From Halobacillus sp. Marseille-Q1614 (GTDB lineage: Bacteria > Bacillota > Bacilli > Bacillales > Halobacillaceae), in contig NZ_CADDWH010000001.1 of the NCBI RefSeq assembly GCF_902809865.1, positions 3,720,001 through 3,784,000 of the forward strand: a DNA stretch of 64,000 nt. The letters run 5' to 3'. A program made the translations under genes and the position numbers. Below, piece by piece: positions 55,829 to 64,000 of this stretch. Position 1 is the first letter of the stretch. The number at the start of each line of letters is the position of its first letter. The notes under the pieces are model-generated. The model saw only the letters and a list, made by a program, of their open reading frames with translations, was not told the DNA's origin and did not search any database.

Positions 55829-55902
55829 TACATAGTGTGGAATGATAAGGTTTTCATGCCTCCACAGCTCTTTTTTTCAATATTAAAAAAGAGGGTGTTG
55901 AA

Positions 55903-56121
55903 GTGAAGCAGCCGCAGTCTCCTTTCCGGGCAATGGCAATCACTAGTGCCATTGTTTCCCAATTAGCAGGAGGACCACTTGTAGGTGTGTTTCTAGGGAA
56001 ATGGCTGGACAATCAATTTTCAACAAGTCCCCTTTTTCTAATTATAGGATTATTTCTAGGGTTAGGATCGGGTACATACGGAACCATTCATTTAGTACGA
56101 GCTTACACGGGAGACGATTAA
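55903..56121 (+). CDS. atpZ: AtpZ/AtpI-family small membrane protein of the ATP synthase operon
   Basis: This 72-residue two-helix protein begins at GTG 55903 (MKQPQSPFRAMAITSAIVSQ) after GAGGGTGTT. The GGPLVGVFLGKWLDNQF turn between the helices is typical of AtpZ. In Bacillus, AtpZ/AtpI aid c-ring assembly or Mg transport. It is the first gene of the operon; atpI follows after one base. Confidence 0.88.
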   Translation: MKQPQSPFRAMAITSAIVSQLAGGPLVGVFLGKWLDNQFSTSPLFLIIGLFLGLGSGTYGTIHLVRAYTGDD

Positions 56122-56122
56122 T

Positions 56123-56494
56123 TTGGAAGAGTATCAGTATATGATAGCCCGTCAGCGAAAATGGATGTTCTACCTTCTGGCAATTCTCGTTTTAGGTTGG
56201 GGCATCACCCCTTGGCAGACAATTTTCCTCGGGCTTCTATTAGGAAGCACAATAAGTTTCTACAATCTCTGGCTGATGCAGAAGAAAATCACCAGGTTTG
56301 GTGAAGAGTCCACGAAGGACAAGCCGAAGAAGAGAGGGTTAGGAACACTTACACGTATGGCAACTGCTGCATTAGCGGTAGTCGTCACCCTACAATATGA
56401 AGAATATTTCCATTTAATTTCAGTAGTTTTGGGCTTAATGACAGCCTACATTGTCATTTTAATAGATTACCTGTTCAACAGATCAACAGATTAG
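56123..56494 (+). CDS. atpI: ATP synthase protein I
   Basis: This 123-residue protein has four hydrophobic segments (about 14-28, 30-49, 71-88, 94-117) and starts at TTG 56123, one base after the atpZ stop. AtpI helps assemble the c-ring. The weak start and close spacing suggest low, coupled translation. Confidence 0.88.
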   Translation: MEEYQYMIARQRKWMFYLLAILVLGWGITPWQTIFLGLLLGSTISFYNLWLMQKKITRFGEESTKDKPKKRGLGTLTRMATAALAVVVTLQYEEYFHLISVVLGLMTAYIVILIDYLFNRSTD

Positions 56495-57241
<747 letters not shown>

Positions 57242-57272
57242 TAAAAAAACATAAATACTTTTTACAAAATAA

Positions 57273-57500
<228 letters not shown>

Positions 57501-57516
57501 ATGTAAAGGTGAAAAT

Positions 57517-57551
57517 AGCGAAGTTCATATTCGTGAATCTTCGCTTTTCCT
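57517..57551 (+). terminator. Terminator-like hairpin inside the atp operon, between atpE and atpF
   Basis: AGCGAAGTTCA pairs with TGAATCTTCGCT (one bulge), followed by TTTCC. The atpE-atpF gap is 218 bases, far longer than the others in this operon. Confidence 0.7.
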
Positions 57552-57631
57552 TTATGTCCTTCGAGGTATATGTACCCTGTTTGTTCAAAAGAAAACTTAG
57601 GCAGCCGCCGGAGTTTCAGCCGGGTTTATAA

Positions 57632-58788
<1,157 letters not shown>

Positions 58789-58794
58789 GGGTGA

Positions 58795-60309
<1,515 letters not shown>

Positions 60310-60348
60310 GAAAAGCGAAAAGATCATGCTAGTTAGAAAGGGTGGTGA

Positions 60349-61215
<867 letters not shown>

Positions 61216-61241
61216 AATTCTTGGACTTGTATGATAAGTAA

Positions 61242-62666
<1,425 letters not shown>

Positions 62667-62744
62667 GCATATCATTGCAAGTGTCACTCAGGTGTTGCGC
62701 TCTTGCAGCGGAATGCCTGACACAGGCGCTTATGATCTGCCTAA

Positions 62745-63159
<415 letters not shown>

Positions 63160-63161
<2 letters not shown>

Positions 63162-63193
63162 AAAACTGCTTTCGAGAGAAAGCAGTTTTTTCT
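63160..63193 (+). terminator. Intrinsic terminator of the atp operon
   Basis: AAAAAACTGCTTTC pairs with GAAAGCAGTTTTTT across GAGA; the stem begins at the atpC stop codon. Confidence 0.93.
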
Positions 63194-63227
63194 TAATTAG
63201 AGAAACAACTAGGCGAGGGAAGGTATT

Positions 63228-63345
63228 CTCACTAGGAGGAGGGAGCGAAGAGCGAAAGACTGCTGCGGAAAAATGAGCGATCCGAGACCTCCGAGAGCGG
63301 TTTTTTCGCAAGGAGGCACGGTCGGTTGTCCGCTGAAAGCGTAAT
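63228..63345. repeat. G+C-rich hairpin repeat, copy C
   Basis: GACTGCTGCGGAAAAATGAG, GCGATCCGAGACCTCCGAGAG, CGGTTTTTTCGCAAGGAGGC and TCCGCTGAAAGCG follow the same order as copies A (16023) and B (30077). It lies in the 415-base gap before ywzB; the remaining part of the gap shows no ORF. Confidence 0.72.
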
Positions 63346-63576
63346 AGTCTTAACTCCAGGAACGTGCGCATCCACTTTTCGACGGACATGTCATTATTCC
63401 CCGGGAAATAGAAAATATTGCGCGGGAAATAAATTTTATGGCAGATCGCGCCGTTCACAAAATTGTCACATATTAATAGCCTGTTGTGCGATTATATACA
63501 TTGACAAAAATCCACTGACGTGGGATTCTTGAATATGTGCGTGAAATGGTAAACCACAGTAGTGAGGTGTACCCAA

Positions 63577-63810
63577 ATGGAACAGTACTTCGTAGAGGAA
63601 GCGCTTCTCAGCATGACCTCCCACGTGATTTTTATCATTATTACGTGGAAAGTGCTTCAAGCCGTAAACCTGGACGCTTTTTTTCGTAAAGGCCGTGTGT
63701 TCGAGATCCGAGTCTTGATGATTCTGATTACGATTGCAATTGCTACATCGGTAAGTAACTTTTTCCTGGATTTAATCCGCTGGTCAAACAGCATTGCTTA
63801 CCTTTTTTAA
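63577..63810 (+). CDS. ywzB: DUF1146 family membrane protein YwzB
   Basis: This 77-residue protein has two hydrophobic helices (about 14-30, 45-65) and the conserved SHVIFIIITWKVLQAVNLDAF core. ATG 63577 follows GAGGTGTACCCA. The function is unknown. Position between atpC and ywmB is conserved in Bacillus. Confidence 0.9.
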   Translation: MEQYFVEEALLSMTSHVIFIIITWKVLQAVNLDAFFRKGRVFEIRVLMILITIAIATSVSNFFLDLIRWSNSIAYLF

Positions 63811-63912
63811 AAAGAATACGTTGTCTAAAGATGTCGCCAATTAACTCGTATGAAATCCTCTGTCTTCGTTCAAACTTGTAGGTATACAAGAAAAGAATGG
63901 GGAGAGATACAT

Positions 63913-64000
63913 ATGAAGTTTTTTTGGATTTGTTCAATCGTCGCCGTCGTACTAGGGGTAGGTGTTCATCCACAGGGAAAGGCTGAAGGCTGGAGCGAGG
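63913..64000 (+). CDS. ywmB: Start of a YwmB-like exported protein (cut by window edge)
   Basis: The first 29 residues form a signal peptide: Lys after Met, a hydrophobic core WICSIVAVVLGVGV and a polar region HPQGKAEGW. GGGGAGAG precedes the ATG by nine bases. The name rests on gene order (atpC-ywzB-ywmB) more than on sequence. Confidence 0.65.
   Translation, partial: MKFFWICSIVAVVLGVGVHPQGKAEGWSE

Overview
The window looks like the chromosome of a spore-forming, probably salt-loving Bacillaceae bacterium (Halobacillus or Pontibacillus type). The gene order follows the Bacillus subtilis ywf-ywm segment almost step by step (hemQ, pta, lipL, ywfO, ywgA, ywhB, ywhD, pbpG, speE-speB, ywiB-argS, ywjE, ywjF, rpoE-pyrG, spo0F-fbaA-tal-murA-glpX-rho-rpmE-tdk, prfA-prmC-spoIIR, ywlC-ywlG, glyA-upp-mnaA, the atp operon, ywzB-ywmB). 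Ribosome binding sites are strong, GTG and TTG starts are frequent, and many proteins are acidic. No tRNA, rRNA, CRISPR array, prophage or transposase gene was seen.

Layout. 1-7.6 kb: coproheme decarboxylase and phosphotransacetylase, a LytTR regulator paired with a DUF3021 membrane protein, lipoate-pathway octanoyltransferase, ywfO-ywgA, and two decayed genes. 7.5-16.4 kb: small enzymes, a LexA-controlled YolD orphan, a sporulation-type penicillin-binding protein, polyamine synthesis (speE-speB), arginyl-tRNA synthetase and a XapX membrane protein. 16.4-29.9 kb: a cardiolipin-synthase-like gene facing away from a beta-oxidation/branched-acyl cluster (ywjF, thiolase, hydroxybutyryl-CoA dehydrogenase, two acyl-CoA dehydrogenases, meaB, a TetR regulator, icmF), with FadR-like operators and a cre site. 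30-41.4 kb: delta factor, CTP synthase with a G-addition attenuator, spo0F, lower glycolysis and gluconeogenesis, cell-wall precursor synthesis, Rho, L31 and thymidine kinase. 41.7-55.7 kb: translation termination (prfA-prmC), forespore genes (a YhcN-type lipoprotein and spoIIR), the t6A gene ywlC behind a DnaA-box cluster, mntP, ywlE, rpiB, glyA, upp, mnaA and a secreted subtilase. 55.9-63.2 kb: complete F1Fo-ATP synthase operon; then ywzB and the start of ywmB.

The most striking observation is regulatory. Upstream of both forespore-type genes (42644 and 45099) a sigma-F/G-like promoter is threaded through an intrinsic terminator. The 5' arm of the terminator stem is the promoter spacer, the -10 lies in the loop, the 3' arm is the ribosome binding site, and the U-tract abuts the ATG. 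Read-through RNA from the upstream vegetative genes would be terminated or translationally blocked, while forespore-initiated RNA lacks the 5' arm and is free. A third gene (mntP) shares the hairpin-buried ribosome site without a recognisable embedded promoter.

The intergenic spaces carry at least four short repeat families: GGTACC-rich palindromes (five loci), an approximately 120-bp AGAAAAGCG/GCATAAGC hairpin repeat in tandem (three loci, about eight copies), a roughly 90-bp G+C-rich hairpin repeat (three copies), and a 20-bp-period CCGCGA array (one locus). All calls are from reading the sequence; no database search was possible.
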